Position numbers and translations under genes: made by a program
Assembly (NCBI GenBank): GCA_029263175.1
Contig: JAJCXZ010000008.1
Span: forward strand, 1 to 64,000
DNA: 64,000 nt
DNA from: Acidimicrobiales bacterium
GTDB lineage: Bacteria; Actinomycetota; Acidimicrobiia; Acidimicrobiales; Aldehydirespiratoraceae
Direction of reading: 5' to 3'
In this document: positions 1 through 11,336 of the stretch, piece after piece
Layout: each line of letters opens with the position of its first letter
How positions within the stretch are numbered: the stretch's first letter is position 1
The notes under the pieces: generated by a model
The model's database searches: none
The model's input: the letters and a program-made list of their open reading frames with translations, nothing else
What the model was told of the DNA's origin: nothing

Positions 1-120
1 GCTACTAATAAAGCAGCCTAGAAGTCACACGCCAGAAAGCCCGCACCAAAGAAAGCAGCCAAGAAGGCACCCGCCAGAAAGGCCGCACCAAAGAAAGCAG
101 CCAAGAAGGCACCCGCCAAG
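1..120 (+). repeat. Tandem 42-bp coding repeat (14-residue Lys/Ala units)
   Basis: Two near-identical 42-bp units lie at 37-78 and 79-120, and a diverged partial unit at 1-36. They encode the basic tail. The unit at 1-36 differs from the others mostly by changes to T, including the one that makes the TAG. Confidence 0.75.
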
Positions 121-144
121 AAGGCCGCAAGGAAGCGTCGCTGA
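1..144 (+). CDS. 3' end of a Lys/Ala/Pro-rich histone- or HU-like tail (5' cut off by window edge)
   Basis: The frame ending at the TGA at 142-144 reads as an almost pure Lys-Ala-Pro-Arg tail (KKAAKKAPAKKAARKRR at the end). Such basic tails are found at the C-terminus of actinobacterial HU (HupB-like) and histone H1-like DNA-binding proteins, so a nucleoid protein is likely, but the globular domain lies outside the window. In this frame a TAG stop appears at 19-21. The first ~45 bases are a diverged version of the repeat unit seen at 37-78 and 79-120, so they may be low-quality sequence at a contig edge rather than a true stop. Confidence 0.5.
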
Positions 145-243
145 TCCGACGCCTCGTTCTCCACGAACGATGATCGAACGCTCCGGCCATGTGCCGGGGC
201 GTTCGCCGTTTTCCGGCGAGTAGAACCCCTAGCCTTCATCGCC

Positions 244-1944
<1,701 letters not shown>

Positions 1945-1988
1945 CTCGCGATTCCTCACACCTCCGTTGGCCTCGCCGATGGAGATGC

Positions 1989-2243
1989 ATGGCGAAGTCA
2001 GCAACCAAAACCGAGTGGAAAAGTCGGGCCGTCACCCGCTTGATCGAGGCCGGCTCGATGACGGAGTGCTTGCACTGCGGTGAGCGGGTCAAATTCAAGG
2101 CACGTGAACGTCAAATGCAGGTCATCTGCAACGTGTACATCGACGGCAACTGGGAACGCGTGGAGCACTTCCACGCCCCGTGCTACGAAGACGCCGGATT
2201 GCCCTATGGAGATCCCGGCGAGTGGACCCCGTCTCGGGGTTAG
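1989..2243 (+). CDS. Small conserved protein with zinc-ribbon-like cysteines
   Basis: An 84-aa cytoplasmic protein starting at MAKSATKTEW. It has a CLHCGERV pair (CxxC) near residue 27 and a later HFHAPCYED segment, so two Cys plus His/Cys could bind zinc. A longer frame exists upstream but overlaps ettA with non-conserved sequence, so the internal ATG is preferred. It follows ettA by 44 bp in the same direction and may be cotranscribed. No specific function is recognised. Confidence 0.7.
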   Translation: MAKSATKTEWKSRAVTRLIEAGSMTECLHCGERVKFKARERQMQVICNVYIDGNWERVEHFHAPCYEDAGLPYGDPGEWTPSRG

Positions 2244-2445
2244 GGCTTGATCAGGCCGTCAGCCTGACGCCCACCCAACGAACCTGAGCGTGATTGGACA
2301 CTCCCTGGGCGGGGCCAGGAATCGGGTCGATCGCTCATAGGCCCACGGTGCCGGCCGGGCAAGAGGCCGGTGACCCACTCTGCCCGATGCGATTCTTCGC
2401 GAACGGCGCGAGGGTTTTGGAGGTACTCGTTCGAAGAAGGTGTTG

Positions 2446-2985
2446 ATGAACGGTTCGAGCGTGACTCCGATAGATCCCCGAGCAGAGCACCTGGACGAAC
2501 TGACCGCCCTCTACGAAACCCGAATCGGCGACGTCTATTCGTTCGTCTATCGACGCTGTGGTGGATCTGTCGGGTTGACGGAAGACATCACCCAAGAGAC
2601 CTTCCTTGCCGCCGCTCGGCGATTCAACGAGCAGGGTCAGATCGTTGGGATCGGATGGCTCTACGAAGTGGCCCGCCGACGGCTCATCGACCACTGGAGG
2701 ACGACTGCCCGTAAAGAACGACGGCTCCGGATCCTCGCGGGGGGCCACTCAACAGAGCTGACTACCGACTTCACGGATTCGGTGGTCTCCAGCGAACGAC
2801 TCTTGGAGGCACTCGCCACGATTCCGGACTCGCAACGGGCCGCGCTCGTGCTGCGCTATCTCGACGGGTACACAACGAAGCAGGTCGCTGAACTGCTTGG
2901 TCGCTCGTTGAAAGCAACCGAGTCAGTCCTCGCCCGCGCAAGACAGAACGTCATTTCTCAGTACCGGGAGCAGGACTATGGGTAG
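2446..2985 (+). CDS. ECF-type RNA polymerase sigma factor
   Basis: About 179 aa with sigma-70 region 2 (VYSFVYRRCGGSVGLTEDIT, near residues 25-45) and region 4 (PDSQRAALVLRYLDGYTTKQ, near 128-147), the layout of ECF sigma factors. A GTG at 2440 is possible, but the ATG at 2446 has AGAAGG five bases upstream and is preferred. The stop overlaps the next gene by 8 bp, so the pair is translationally coupled. The partner is a membrane-anchored protein, the usual arrangement for an ECF factor held by an anti-sigma-like partner; that role is inferred. Confidence 0.88.
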   Translation: MNGSSVTPIDPRAEHLDELTALYETRIGDVYSFVYRRCGGSVGLTEDITQETFLAAARRFNEQGQIVGIGWLYEVARRRLIDHWRTTARKERRLRILAGGHSTELTTDFTDSVVSSERLLEALATIPDSQRAALVLRYLDGYTTKQVAELLGRSLKATESVLARARQNVISQYREQDYG

Positions 2986-4321
2986 GCCCGATCTCAGAGG
3001 GTCCATGTCCTCCCTCCATCACATCACGGCAGCCCCGAAACCAGCGTTCGTTGCGGAGTTGCGTGAGCAATTTGTTCGCGTGGCCATGGCAGCACCGCAC
3101 CCTGTTACAGAACCGTACGGAGATCCGGAGGACCTCATGAACGAGTCGAGCCTGACATCGAGCAGACACCACAAAGCTTCAGGAGTCCGACCCCGGGCTC
3201 GGAACGAATGGCTTATTGCGGCCGGGCTCGTTCTGGTGGCCGGCGTGGCTGCACTGGCCCTCTCGTTCGATTCTGGAGGCAACGATGTGCAGGTTGCCGC
3301 AGACGCCAAACTCGATGGCGCTGACGATACATCCACAGAGGAAACGATCGACCCGGACACGCTTGCGCGCTCTTTCATCGAAGCGTCAACGCCCGTTGAT
3401 GCCGCTGCGGCCATCGCATCGCTCGCCCCCGAGGCCGAGGTGAGTCTGGGTGGCTTCGGCAGCCAGTCTGATGGGGAAGCCTGGTTCGCCTGGAACCGCG
3501 CCATTGAGTGGGAGACAGTCGTGACCGGGTGTACCACGCTCTCATTGGGAGACCTTCGCTGCGACTACACGTACCACAATCCGTGGCTGGCGGCACTCGA
3601 GCAGCCCCCGATTGCCGGAAGCACCATGACGTTCACCATCGTCGACGGATCTATCACTGCCGTTTCAGAGATGATCGCGTTCGGGCCTTTCCGGCCGATC
3701 TGGGACGGGTTCCAGGCGTGGCTGGAACGCGTCCACCCATCGTCCGTTGCGCTCATGTTGACGAACGACAGGCAACCGGTTCTCACCGAGGAATCGCTCG
3801 AGGCGTGGAGCACGCACTCAGCGGAGTTCGTGGACGTCGTCCGACTTGGGACCATGGGTGAAGCGTTCATGGATGCCCTGCTCTCCTTCGACATCGAGCA
3901 GTTGAATGCAGCGGTCGGAACGGCCCGCGATCTCCACGAGGAGCGCTATCTGCAGGGATGGTCGGCAGCGACGAACTACGAGGTCATCGCCAGGCACCCT
4001 TGTGAGGTGACGGCCAATGAGGTCGTCTGCGTGGCTGAGGGTCGCGACGACTGGGGAGACGCCATCGGCCTGACGTTCCTGGACCGCTTCACGATCACCG
4101 TCGACAGCGACGGTATTGCCTCCACCGTCGTCTGGCATCAAGAGACCACACAGCCGGAGGTCTTCTCGGAATTCGACGATTGGATCCGGAGCGAGGATCC
4201 GGCATTGTTCGAAGCCGGGGGTGCGTGCGGAGGATTCTTCGAGGGCGGGTCGACGCCCGGCGCCTGCGCTCGGGCATGGGTCACGCACACTGATGCGTTC
4301 AACGCCGCTCGCACCAACTGA
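2978..4321 (+). CDS. Membrane-anchored partner of ECF sigma factor with two NTF2/SnoaL-like extracytoplasmic repeats
   Basis: A 447-aa protein: a cytoplasmic N-terminus containing KPAFVAELREQF (residues ~21-32), one transmembrane helix (about 78-96, WLIAAGLVLVAGVAALALSF) and a large outer domain. The outer part seems to hold two related halves, one beginning near DTLARSFIEAS and one near EAFMDALLSFDIEQL, each ~150 aa with W- and C-containing strands; this resembles tandem NTF2/SnoaL folds but is not certain. No canonical zinc anti-sigma motif is seen. It overlaps the sigma gene by 8 bp. The likely role is sensing or restraining the sigma factor. Confidence 0.75.
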   Translation: MGRPDLRGSMSSLHHITAAPKPAFVAELREQFVRVAMAAPHPVTEPYGDPEDLMNESSLTSSRHHKASGVRPRARNEWLIAAGLVLVAGVAALALSFDSGGNDVQVAADAKLDGADDTSTEETIDPDTLARSFIEASTPVDAAAAIASLAPEAEVSLGGFGSQSDGEAWFAWNRAIEWETVVTGCTTLSLGDLRCDYTYHNPWLAALEQPPIAGSTMTFTIVDGSITAVSEMIAFGPFRPIWDGFQAWLERVHPSSVALMLTNDRQPVLTEESLEAWSTHSAEFVDVVRLGTMGEAFMDALLSFDIEQLNAAVGTARDLHEERYLQGWSAATNYEVIARHPCEVTANEVVCVAEGRDDWGDAIGLTFLDRFTITVDSDGIASTVVWHQETTQPEVFSEFDDWIRSEDPALFEAGGACGGFFEGGSTPGACARAWVTHTDAFNAARTN

Positions 4322-4368
4322 CGGGCGCCGACGCAGGTCGCTCGACCCAAGGTCGATACCCTTCGACG

Positions 4369-5127
4369 GTGCATTCTCCCGATGATCACCAACTCGCGGC
4401 CGACCTGGCCGAACAGGCCGGGGCGCTACTTCTCGACCTCCGCGCCCGCCTGGCGGCCGACGACGCGCCCCCCGCAGTCCTCAAAGCCGAAGGTGACCGG
4501 CGGGCTCATGAACTGCTGATGCGAGAGCTGAGCGAGGCTCGACCCGCTGACGCGATCCTCAGCGAGGAAGGCAAGGACGACAAGGCTCGCCTCGAGGCAG
4601 AGCGAACCTGGATCGTCGACCCGCTCGATGGAACTCGTGAGTACTCCGAGGTTCCTCGCACCGACTGGGCCGTGCACGTTGCCTTGGTCAGCGACAATCG
4701 ACCAATCGCCGGCGCCGTTGCACTGCCCGGGTTGGGCCTGGTGCTCTCAACGGCCGACGTGCCCGTACTCGCGGCCGAGGGCGCCTCTCCTCCGCGCATG
4801 ATCGTGTCACGCAGCCGCCCACCCGCCGCGGCGACCCATGTCGCCGAGGTAATCGGCGCAGAACTCGTCGAGATGGGGTCAGCCGGCGCCAAGGCGATGG
4901 CCGTCGTGCGCGGCGAGTGCGAGGTCTACGTGCACAGCGGCGGTCAATACGAGTGGGATTCGTGTGCACCGGTTGCAGTAGCTGGCGCCGCCGGTTGCCA
5001 CGTCAGCCGCCTCGACGGTTCTGAGCTGCTCTACAACCAGGACGACGTCTACCTTCCCGACCTCGTCATCTGTCGCCCAGAACTCGCCGAAGCGGTGTTG
5101 GCCGCACTCGACACGTTTGCGGGCTAG
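4369..5127 (+). CDS. cysQ: 3'(2'),5'-bisphosphate nucleotidase / inositol monophosphatase family protein (CysQ-like)
   Basis: A 252-aa Mg-dependent phosphatase. It carries the family's metal motif WIVDPLDGTREYSE (near residue 80), an upstream SEEGKD segment supplying the metal-binding Glu, and the C-terminal EWDSCAPVAVAGAAG that places the last catalytic Asp. CysQ hydrolyses 3'-phosphoadenosine 5'-phosphate from sulfate assimilation; some homologues also act on inositol phosphates, so substrate is assigned by similarity only. The GTG start at 4369 has TACCCT six bases upstream and no Shine-Dalgarno site. It is convergent with the acetyltransferase gene at 5131, with 3 bp between stops. Confidence 0.88.
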   Translation: MHSPDDHQLAADLAEQAGALLLDLRARLAADDAPPAVLKAEGDRRAHELLMRELSEARPADAILSEEGKDDKARLEAERTWIVDPLDGTREYSEVPRTDWAVHVALVSDNRPIAGAVALPGLGLVLSTADVPVLAAEGASPPRMIVSRSRPPAAATHVAEVIGAELVEMGSAGAKAMAVVRGECEVYVHSGGQYEWDSCAPVAVAGAAGCHVSRLDGSELLYNQDDVYLPDLVICRPELAEAVLAALDTFAG

Positions 5128-5130
5128 CCC

Positions 5131-5580
5131 TCAGAGATTCAGCGAGTAGGCGTAGAAGTCAGCATTGGCGATCTCGTAGCCAAGCTTCTCGTAGAGATGC
5201 TGTCCGGCCCGGTTGGAGTGCTGAGTCAGTAGATCGATCCGCTTCGCACCATCGGCGATGGCGTGATCACGAGCCTGATCCATGAGTTGCGCACCGAGTC
5301 CTGTGTTGCGCTGATCGGCCGCCACATAGAGGTCGTAGAGGATGTGGATCTTCACCGCCTGCACCGAGCAGAACGATGAATAGCACTGCACGAATCCCTT
5401 CGCCGTGGCGCCATCCATCGCCACCCAGACGATCGACTCGTCGTTGGTGAGCCGGCTCGAGATGAACTCGGTGGCGAGCGAGAGGTCGGGCCGGCACTCG
5501 TAGAACTGCCGGTAGAGGTCGAAGAGTCGACCGACCTCAGCCGCATGAGAGAGGTCGGCGCGCACGATTTCGATGGTCAT
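5131..5580 (-). CDS. GNAT family N-acetyltransferase
   Basis: A 149-aa acetyl-CoA-dependent acetyltransferase, starting MTIEIVRADLSHAAEVGRLF. The acetyl-CoA loop is ADQRNTGLGAQLMDQ (Q/RxxGxG/A type, near residue 97) and the C-terminal HSNRAGQHLYEKLGYE segment is typical of GNAT motif B. An open frame continues far upstream but runs antisense to the UbiB-like gene, so the ATG at 5580 is used; it has TACCCT six bases upstream. The acceptor substrate cannot be told from sequence. Confidence 0.88.
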   Translation of the reverse strand: MTIEIVRADLSHAAEVGRLFDLYRQFYECRPDLSLATEFISSRLTNDESIVWVAMDGATAKGFVQCYSSFCSVQAVKIHILYDLYVAADQRNTGLGAQLMDQARDHAIADGAKRIDLLTQHSNRAGQHLYEKLGYEIANADFYAYSLNL

Positions 5581-5640
5581 GGCGGCAGGGTAGTCGTCAC
5601 ACCTGTTGGTCTCGCCGCTCCCGCCAGCCAGACTGGCGAC

Positions 5641-7233
5641 GTGAACGGTTCCCCCACCGAGCGTCCCGACGACTACGAGCTCGGCGTCTTCACCGAGAAC
5701 GGTCCGTGGACCGTCGTTCCCGATGAGCTCGTCTGGTACGCCGACGTCGAGGCACTTCGGGCTGCGACTCGCCGCCGACTCCCGGCCTTGATCACCCCGT
5801 CGCGCCGGTTTCCCGGGCGGCGGACGTTGAAGGTCGTCCGCCACTTCGGCGCCGGAGTCGTTGCGTGGTTCCTCACCGGTCGACGCAAGGGTGGCAGCGA
5901 ATCGACTGCCGATCTCAGCCGACGAATGCGTGAAGCGGCAGAGATCCTCGGCCCGACCTACATCAAGCTCGGTCAGATCATCTCCAGCGGCGAAGGCATC
6001 TTCCCGCCGGAGCTCGTCGCAGAGTTCATCAAGTGCCGCGACCAGGTTCCCGCCGAGACGTTCGACAAGGTCCGAGCCGTGGTTGAAGCCGAACTCGGTC
6101 GCCCAATGGAGCACGTCTTCGCCTCCTTCGAACGGACCCCGATCGCGGCTGCTTCGATCGCCCAGGTTCACGCGGCCACGCTTCTCGACGGGACAAACGT
6201 TGTGGTCAAGGTGCAACGCCCGTCGGTCGACGAGCTCGTTCACCAGGATCTGGCGGTGATGGCGTGGATTGCGCCAATGCTGGTCGGCCGCATTCCGGTG
6301 GCATCTCTCGCCAATCCGCCGGCACTCGTCGAGGTTTTCGCACACACGATCAGCGAGGAACTCGACTTTCGCGTCGAAGCCGCCAACATGCTCGACGTCG
6401 CCCAGGTCTTTGCCAAGCTCGGCCAACGCCAATTCGTGGTGCCTCGCCCCCATGCCGAGCTCGTGACTCGACGGGTCTTGGTGATGGAGCGGCTCGACGG
6501 ATTCCGATTCGACGATCTCGAGTCATACCAGGAACACGGAGTCGACACCCACGAAGTCGTGCGTTCGGGAATGATCGGGTTCATGGAGGGTGCGCTGATC
6601 CACGGCGTGTTCCATGGCGATCTGCACGGCGGCAATCTCTATGTCCGCCCGGACGGTCGCACGGCGTTGCTCGACTTCGGAATCACCGGCCGAATGAGCG
6701 AAAAACGACGGCTGGCCTTCGTGAAGCTACTCATTGCCGGCACCATGAACGACGCCATCGGACAACTCGGCGCTCTTCGCGACCTCGGTGCACTGCCCGA
6801 CGACACCGACCTCGATCAGGTCGCGCACGACCTCGGTCTGATGGACGAGATCGTCGATCCGACAACGATGCAGCCCGAGGAGCTCGTGGCGGAGCTACAA
6901 CGAGTCGTGAAGGCACTGCTCGGCTACGGCGCCCGCATGCCGAAAGAGCTGATGCTCTTCGTGAAGAACATGGTCTTCCTCGACGGCGCCATCGCCCGGC
7001 TCGCCCCTGATCTCGATCTCATCGCCGAGATCGCGCATGTGGCCACCTACTTCGCCACCACGCACGGCATGGAGCTTGCGGCCCAAGTCGGAATGGAGCC
7101 CACCGAATACGAGTTCGATGCTGACGGAATCAGGGCTGCATTCGGCGTTGACGGATCGGTTGAATCCCTGACCTATCGCGAACTCCAAGAGCGCCGCGCA
7201 ACAATCCGTCGACGCCTCCGGGCGCGCGCCTAG
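5641..7233 (+). CDS. UbiB/ABC1/AarF family atypical kinase
   Basis: About 530 aa of the ABC1/UbiB protein-kinase-like family, usually linked to isoprenoid quinone metabolism. Features are the KxGQ-type motif ([10 protein letters not shown]), the Ala-rich [11 protein letters not shown] nucleotide loop, VVVKVQRP with the conserved Lys, [10 protein letters not shown], and catalytic [11 protein letters not shown] and [10 protein letters not shown]. No clear C-terminal membrane anchor is seen. The frame opens at 5545, but that part overlaps the divergent acetyltransferase; GTG at 5641 has CAGACT six bases upstream and fits the leaderless start pattern. nucS follows 10 bp downstream, so cotranscription is likely. 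Confidence 0.88.
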   Translation: MNGSPTERPDDYELGVFTENGPWTVVPDELVWYADVEALRAATRRRLPALITPSRRFPGRRTLKVVRHFGAGVVAWFLTGRRKGGSESTADLSRRMREAAEILGPTYIKLGQIISSGEGIFPPELVAEFIKCRDQVPAETFDKVRAVVEAELGRPMEHVFASFERTPIAAASIAQVHAATLLDGTNVVVKVQRPSVDELVHQDLAVMAWIAPMLVGRIPVASLANPPALVEVFAHTISEELDFRVEAANMLDVAQVFAKLGQRQFVVPRPHAELVTRRVLVMERLDGFRFDDLESYQEHGVDTHEVVRSGMIGFMEGALIHGVFHGDLHGGNLYVRPDGRTALLDFGITGRMSEKRRLAFVKLLIAGTMNDAIGQLGALRDLGALPDDTDLDQVAHDLGLMDEIVDPTTMQPEELVAELQRVVKALLGYGARMPKELMLFVKNMVFLDGAIARLAPDLDLIAEIAHVATYFATTHGMELAAQVGMEPTEYEFDADGIRAAFGVDGSVESLTYRELQERRATIRRRLRARA

Positions 7234-7243
7234 AGTCGCCCGA

Positions 7244-7909
7244 ATGCGTCTCGTCGTCGCCGAGTGCACCGTTGACTACGACGGGCGCCTCCAAGCTCAT
7301 CTCCCTCCTGCCACTCGCCTCGTCATGGTGAAGGCCGATGGATGTGTGGCGGTCCATGCCGACGGTGGCGCCTACAAGCCGCTCAACTGGATGAACGCTC
7401 CCAACCGGCTGAACGAGGATCCCGAGGCCGGAGTCTGGACTGTCACGAGCCCCAAGGGCGAGGTACTCACCATCAGGTTCCACGATGTCGTCAGCGACAC
7501 CGCCCACGACATGGGCAGCGATCCGGGCCTTCAAAAGGACGGTGTCGAAGCCCATCTTCAGAAGCTTCTCGCCGACGACCCGACCTACATCGCCGCCGGG
7601 CTGAGGCTTGTGCGCCGCGAGTACCCGACCGACATCGGCCCGGTCGATCTCATGTGCAGGGACGAGGACGGCAACGCCGTGGCCGTGGAGATCAAGCGTC
7701 GCGGTGAGATCGATGGCGTCGAGCAGCTGACCCGCTATCTCGAGTTCTTGAACCGTGATCCGCTCCTTCGGCCAGTTCGCGGCATTTATGTCGCCCAGGA
7801 GATCAAGCCGCAGGCCAAGGTGTTGGCCACCGATCGCGGCATCGATTGGGTCGAAGTCGACTATGACGAGCTGCGGGGCATCGAGTCCCCCAACCTGAAG
7901 CTTTTCTGA
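7244..7909 (+). CDS. nucS: Mismatch-specific endonuclease NucS (EndoMS)
   Basis: 221 aa, full length for NucS, which cleaves both strands at mismatches and provides the non-canonical mismatch repair of actinobacteria that lack MutS/MutL. The N-terminal beta domain begins [16 protein letters not shown]. The nuclease core is in the C-terminal half: [17 protein letters not shown] followed by [20 protein letters not shown], giving the Asp, Glu and Lys of the RecB-like site. The protein ends in NLKLF, which looks like the beta-clamp-binding tail known for this family. The ATG is 7 nt after TAGAGT. It is in the same direction as ubiB and the VanW gene. Confidence 0.95.
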   Translation: MRLVVAECTVDYDGRLQAHLPPATRLVMVKADGCVAVHADGGAYKPLNWMNAPNRLNEDPEAGVWTVTSPKGEVLTIRFHDVVSDTAHDMGSDPGLQKDGVEAHLQKLLADDPTYIAAGLRLVRREYPTDIGPVDLMCRDEDGNAVAVEIKRRGEIDGVEQLTRYLEFLNRDPLLRPVRGIYVAQEIKPQAKVLATDRGIDWVEVDYDELRGIESPNLKLF

Positions 7910-7935
7910 GCCGGGTCGCCGCTAGTTTGACGGCC

Positions 7936-9609
7936 ATGCGAAAGGCGCTCGTGTTGGTCGCGGCGCTGATCGTGGTGTTCGCGGCGGGATGGCTCATCGA
8001 CGACAAGGTTCTTGGCGACGACATCCCGCGCAACGTCTCGATCGGCGGTGTTGAAGTTGGTGGAACCAGCCTCGGCGACGCCACCCAGCGCCTCGACGGT
8101 GCCGACTTCGACCAGCGAGAGCTCACGCTGACCTGGTCGGGGCTTTCTGTCACCCGCACCGCTGAGGATCTCGGCGTGTCTGTCGACTACACCGACGCCC
8201 TCCTCGACGCGACCGACCGCGGCGGTCTGCTCGGCCAACCCTTTCGCTGGGTCGGTTCGCTTTTCTCGTCATCTTCACACGAGATCGTGTTCGACCTCGA
8301 CGACGCAGTGCTCGCGTCCTACTTCGGAATCGGTGACGACGCTGTCTTCCCGCTGGATTTCGGACGTCCGACCATCGAGTTGATCGACGGCGAGTTTGTC
8401 GAGGTCGATGCCCAGTCCGTGTCGACCGTCGACGTCGACGCCCTCCGGGACTCAGTGCTCGCGGCAGCAGCCGACGACACGATCGACGCAGAGATCGCCG
8501 TCCCTGTTGCCGGCGAAACAAGTGTTGATCGCGGCGCGGACGAGATCATCGCCCGGGCGACCGAGATGACCGAGGACGGCATTCAAGTCCGGCTGAAGGG
8601 CCAATTCGAGATCATCACCATCCCGGAGGCGGCCGTTCGATCCTGGATCGTGTTCGGCGGGACTCGTACGGCCCCGACGATCGAGCTGAATGCCGATCTC
8701 GTGCGGTCGACGATCGAAACCCTCTACGTCGGCATCGGCGAAAAGGGCAAAGACGCCGAGTTTCGCATCAGCATCACCGGCGAGGTTCTCATTGTCGGCG
8801 GCGCGCCGGGCAGCGTCTGTTGCGACCCGGCGATCGTGGACGCCATCCATGAGGCCTTGCTCGACGGCGACGAACTCGTCGAGGTCTGGCCGATCGAGGA
8901 CCCTGACGCGCACGGCGTGGCATGGGCCGAGTCGCTCGGCATCACCGATCTCGTCGGTGAGTTCACCACCTTCTACAAGGCCGGCCAGACCAGAGTCACG
9001 AACATCCACCGCATAGCGGAGCTGACTCAGGGTGCACTCATCCACCCCGGCGAGACGTTCTCGGTCAACGAGTATGTCGGTGTTCGAACCCGGGCCGACG
9101 GGTTCGTCGATGCGGGTGTGATCGTCAACGGCACCTTCCAGACGTCGGTCGGCGGCGGCATCAGCCAATACGCCACCACACTGTTCAACGCCGCCTTCTT
9201 CGCCGGACTCGACTTCGGCGAATACCAGAGCCACTCCATCTACATCAGTCGCTATCCCTACGGGCGCGAAGCCACGGTGTCACATCCGCACCCGGATCTC
9301 CAGATCGAGAACACCACTCCCTACACGGTGCTGCTCTGGCCCACCGTCACCGCCGACTCGATCACCGTGTCGCTCTACTCGACGCCCTACGTCACCGGTG
9401 AACAGACGGGGCAGACGGAGGGGCGCGAGGGGGCATCGTGCACCCGCGTCGAGACGGAACGCACGCGTACTTATGAGGATGGTCGAGCCGAGATCGACTA
9501 CGTGACTGCCCGTTACCGCCCCGAAGGCGTGGCCTGCAACGGCACCTCGACGAGATCCACAACCACCACGTCGTCCACAACCATCCCGACGTCGACCTCG
9601 TTACCGTGA
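7936..9609 (+). CDS. Membrane-anchored VanW family protein with peptidoglycan-binding-like repeats
   Basis: About 557 aa. An N-terminal transmembrane helix (MRKALVLVAALIVVFAAGW) anchors an extracytoplasmic protein. Two putative peptidoglycan-binding domains of the YoaR type cover roughly 30-290, followed by a VanW domain (~320-480) with FTTFYKAGQTRVTNIHR, PGETFSVNEYVG and GGGISQYATTLFNAAFFAGL. The C-terminus is a Thr/Ser-rich low-complexity tail. VanW proteins are linked to the cell envelope and glycopeptide-resistance clusters, but their biochemical role is unclear. A TTG at 7927 is possible; the ATG at 7936 is preferred because TAGTTT lies seven bases upstream. Confidence 0.88.
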   Translation: MRKALVLVAALIVVFAAGWLIDDKVLGDDIPRNVSIGGVEVGGTSLGDATQRLDGADFDQRELTLTWSGLSVTRTAEDLGVSVDYTDALLDATDRGGLLGQPFRWVGSLFSSSSHEIVFDLDDAVLASYFGIGDDAVFPLDFGRPTIELIDGEFVEVDAQSVSTVDVDALRDSVLAAAADDTIDAEIAVPVAGETSVDRGADEIIARATEMTEDGIQVRLKGQFEIITIPEAAVRSWIVFGGTRTAPTIELNADLVRSTIETLYVGIGEKGKDAEFRISITGEVLIVGGAPGSVCCDPAIVDAIHEALLDGDELVEVWPIEDPDAHGVAWAESLGITDLVGEFTTFYKAGQTRVTNIHRIAELTQGALIHPGETFSVNEYVGVRTRADGFVDAGVIVNGTFQTSVGGGISQYATTLFNAAFFAGLDFGEYQSHSIYISRYPYGREATVSHPHPDLQIENTTPYTVLLWPTVTADSITVSLYSTPYVTGEQTGQTEGREGASCTRVETERTRTYEDGRAEIDYVTARYRPEGVACNGTSTRSTTTTSSTTIPTSTSLP

Positions 9610-9616
9610 TGGCCCT

Positions 9617-10822
9617 GTGCGGCACGTTGACATAGAGATTGCGATCGTTGGCGCCGGACCGGCCGGGACCGCCGCGGCCACGATGCTGGCGCGGGCCGGG
9701 CGCGAGGTCGCAGTGTTCGATCGGGCGAGCTTCCCTCGCGACAAGTGTTGCGGCGACGGTCTGACCGCGTTGGCACTCCGGGAACTCGAAACCTTGGGCC
9801 TCTCCCCTACGACTGTCGAGAGTTGGCAGCCTGTGGACGATGTCGTCGTACGCGGACCATCCGGGCGCGAGACCCGCTATCCGCTGCCTGAGGGGCCTGG
9901 CCTCCACGCCGCCGTGGCGTGCCGCCAGGACCTCGACAACTCCCTCGTCGAACTCGCTCGAGCTGCGGGAGCCGATGTTCGTGAGTCGATGCCGTTACGT
10001 GACGCCACGGCGTCGAACGACCGCGTGGAGCTGACCGTAGGCGAAGATGAGCGTGTCATTGCTCGCCATGTGATCGCCGCCGATGGAATGTGGTCCCCGA
10101 CCCGCAAGGCACTCGGCCTGGCTGTCGAGGGCTACCGCGGCGAATGGCATGCCTTCCGCCAGTACTACCGCAACGTCTCCCCCCGAGCCTCTCGTGAGCT
10201 CGTCGTCTGGTTCGAGAAGGATCTTCTACCCGGCTACGCCTGGTCGTTTCCGCTCGCGAACGGACGAGCGAACATCGGCTTCGGTATCCAGCGCGGCGGC
10301 GCTCACGCTGTCGGCGACATGAAGGAACTGTGGCTCGATCTTCTCGATCGACCCCACATTCGAGACGTGCTCGGACCGGATGCGGAAGCCGAGGACCGCT
10401 ATCTCGCCTGGCCGATTCCAGCGCGCGTCGGTCGAGTGCCGCTCGTGGGTCCGTCCACCATGTTCGTGGGCGATGCCGCAGCGGTCACCGACCCTATGAC
10501 CGGCGAAGGGATCGGTCAGGCGTTACTCACCGGCCGGCTTGCCGCCGAAGCCATTCTGCATGCCGCCGATCCGGAGAAGTCCTATGAACGCGAGGTCCGG
10601 CGCGAGTTGGTTGCTGATGACCGCATGGCGCGCACTCTGATTCCTCTTCTTGGCCACCCGTTGATCACGCGCGCAGCGATCCGCCTCACCGGGGCCACCG
10701 GATGGACTCGGCGAAACTTCGCCCGGTGGATGTTCGAGGATTATCCCCGCGCCATGATCGCCACCCCGCGCCGCTGGCACAGAGGCATGTTCACCGGATC
10801 TGGAGCATTTGCTAAGGACTAG
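9617..10822 (+). CDS. Geranylgeranyl reductase family FAD-dependent oxidoreductase
   Basis: A 401-aa flavoprotein. The FAD Rossmann motif VGAGPAGTAAATMLARAG is near residue 11, followed by DRASFPRDKCCGDGLT, the mark of the geranylgeranyl/digeranylgeranyl reductase family, and the second FAD motif VGDAAAVTDPMTGEGIGQAL near 290. These enzymes reduce isoprenoid double bonds, for example on menaquinone or polyprenyl chains; the exact substrate is not shown by sequence. The GTG lies 7 bp after the VanW gene stop. Confidence 0.87.
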   Translation: MRHVDIEIAIVGAGPAGTAAATMLARAGREVAVFDRASFPRDKCCGDGLTALALRELETLGLSPTTVESWQPVDDVVVRGPSGRETRYPLPEGPGLHAAVACRQDLDNSLVELARAAGADVRESMPLRDATASNDRVELTVGEDERVIARHVIAADGMWSPTRKALGLAVEGYRGEWHAFRQYYRNVSPRASRELVVWFEKDLLPGYAWSFPLANGRANIGFGIQRGGAHAVGDMKELWLDLLDRPHIRDVLGPDAEAEDRYLAWPIPARVGRVPLVGPSTMFVGDAAAVTDPMTGEGIGQALLTGRLAAEAILHAADPEKSYEREVRRELVADDRMARTLIPLLGHPLITRAAIRLTGATGWTRRNFARWMFEDYPRAMIATPRRWHRGMFTGSGAFAKD

Positions 10823-10847
10823 CCCCCTCGGAGCCGATTCAAGGAAT

Positions 10848-11312
10848 GTGTCCAGTCCTCGCGCTACGAGCGCTCATGCCCTCGATGACGTGCTGTCGCG
10901 CTTGCCCAAGAGCGTCGGTGTCGGTCATCGCGGCCGTGACCGTCTGGTGATCAGCACTGGCGGCGTGTTCGTGTTGCACCCGCTCGAGCAGAGCGACTCG
11001 ACGTCAGAAGCCCGCGAAGACGCCCAGGAGCTCGCCGAAGTGACCCGTGACCGTCTGGCGGATCATGTGACATGGGTTCCGTTCGTCGATCGATTCCTTG
11101 TGGCTGACGATCCGAACGCCGGCCTCGGCGTCCTCCCCACCGGCTTCATCGCGTCAACCACCCTCGAGGGTCATGCTGTAGAGCCTCAAACTGCGACCGA
11201 TCTCTGTCGTCTCTTGGAGCTCGGGCATCTCTCGCCGCTTTGGCACCATGGCCTGCCGCGGACGAGCCCCACGGTCAACGGCGTGGTTGCGCACGGACGA
11301 CCACTCAGCTGA
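10848..11312 (+). CDS. Conserved protein of unknown function, NERD/nuclease-like strand pattern
   Basis: About 154 aa from GTG 10848; an in-frame TTG at 10809 overlaps the oxidoreductase gene and is less likely. Visible segments are DDVLSRLPKSVGVGHRGRDRLVISTGGVFVL and HVTWVPFVDRFLVADD. The alternation of short strands (RLVISTGGVFVLHPL, ...LVADD) recalls the nuclease-related NERD fold, but the catalytic residues cannot be confirmed. No signal peptide or membrane helix is present. I do not recognise a specific function. Confidence 0.6.
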   Translation: MSSPRATSAHALDDVLSRLPKSVGVGHRGRDRLVISTGGVFVLHPLEQSDSTSEAREDAQELAEVTRDRLADHVTWVPFVDRFLVADDPNAGLGVLPTGFIASTTLEGHAVEPQTATDLCRLLELGHLSPLWHHGLPRTSPTVNGVVAHGRPLS

Positions 11313-11336
11313 GCCCCATCCCTCTACGCTGGCCCC

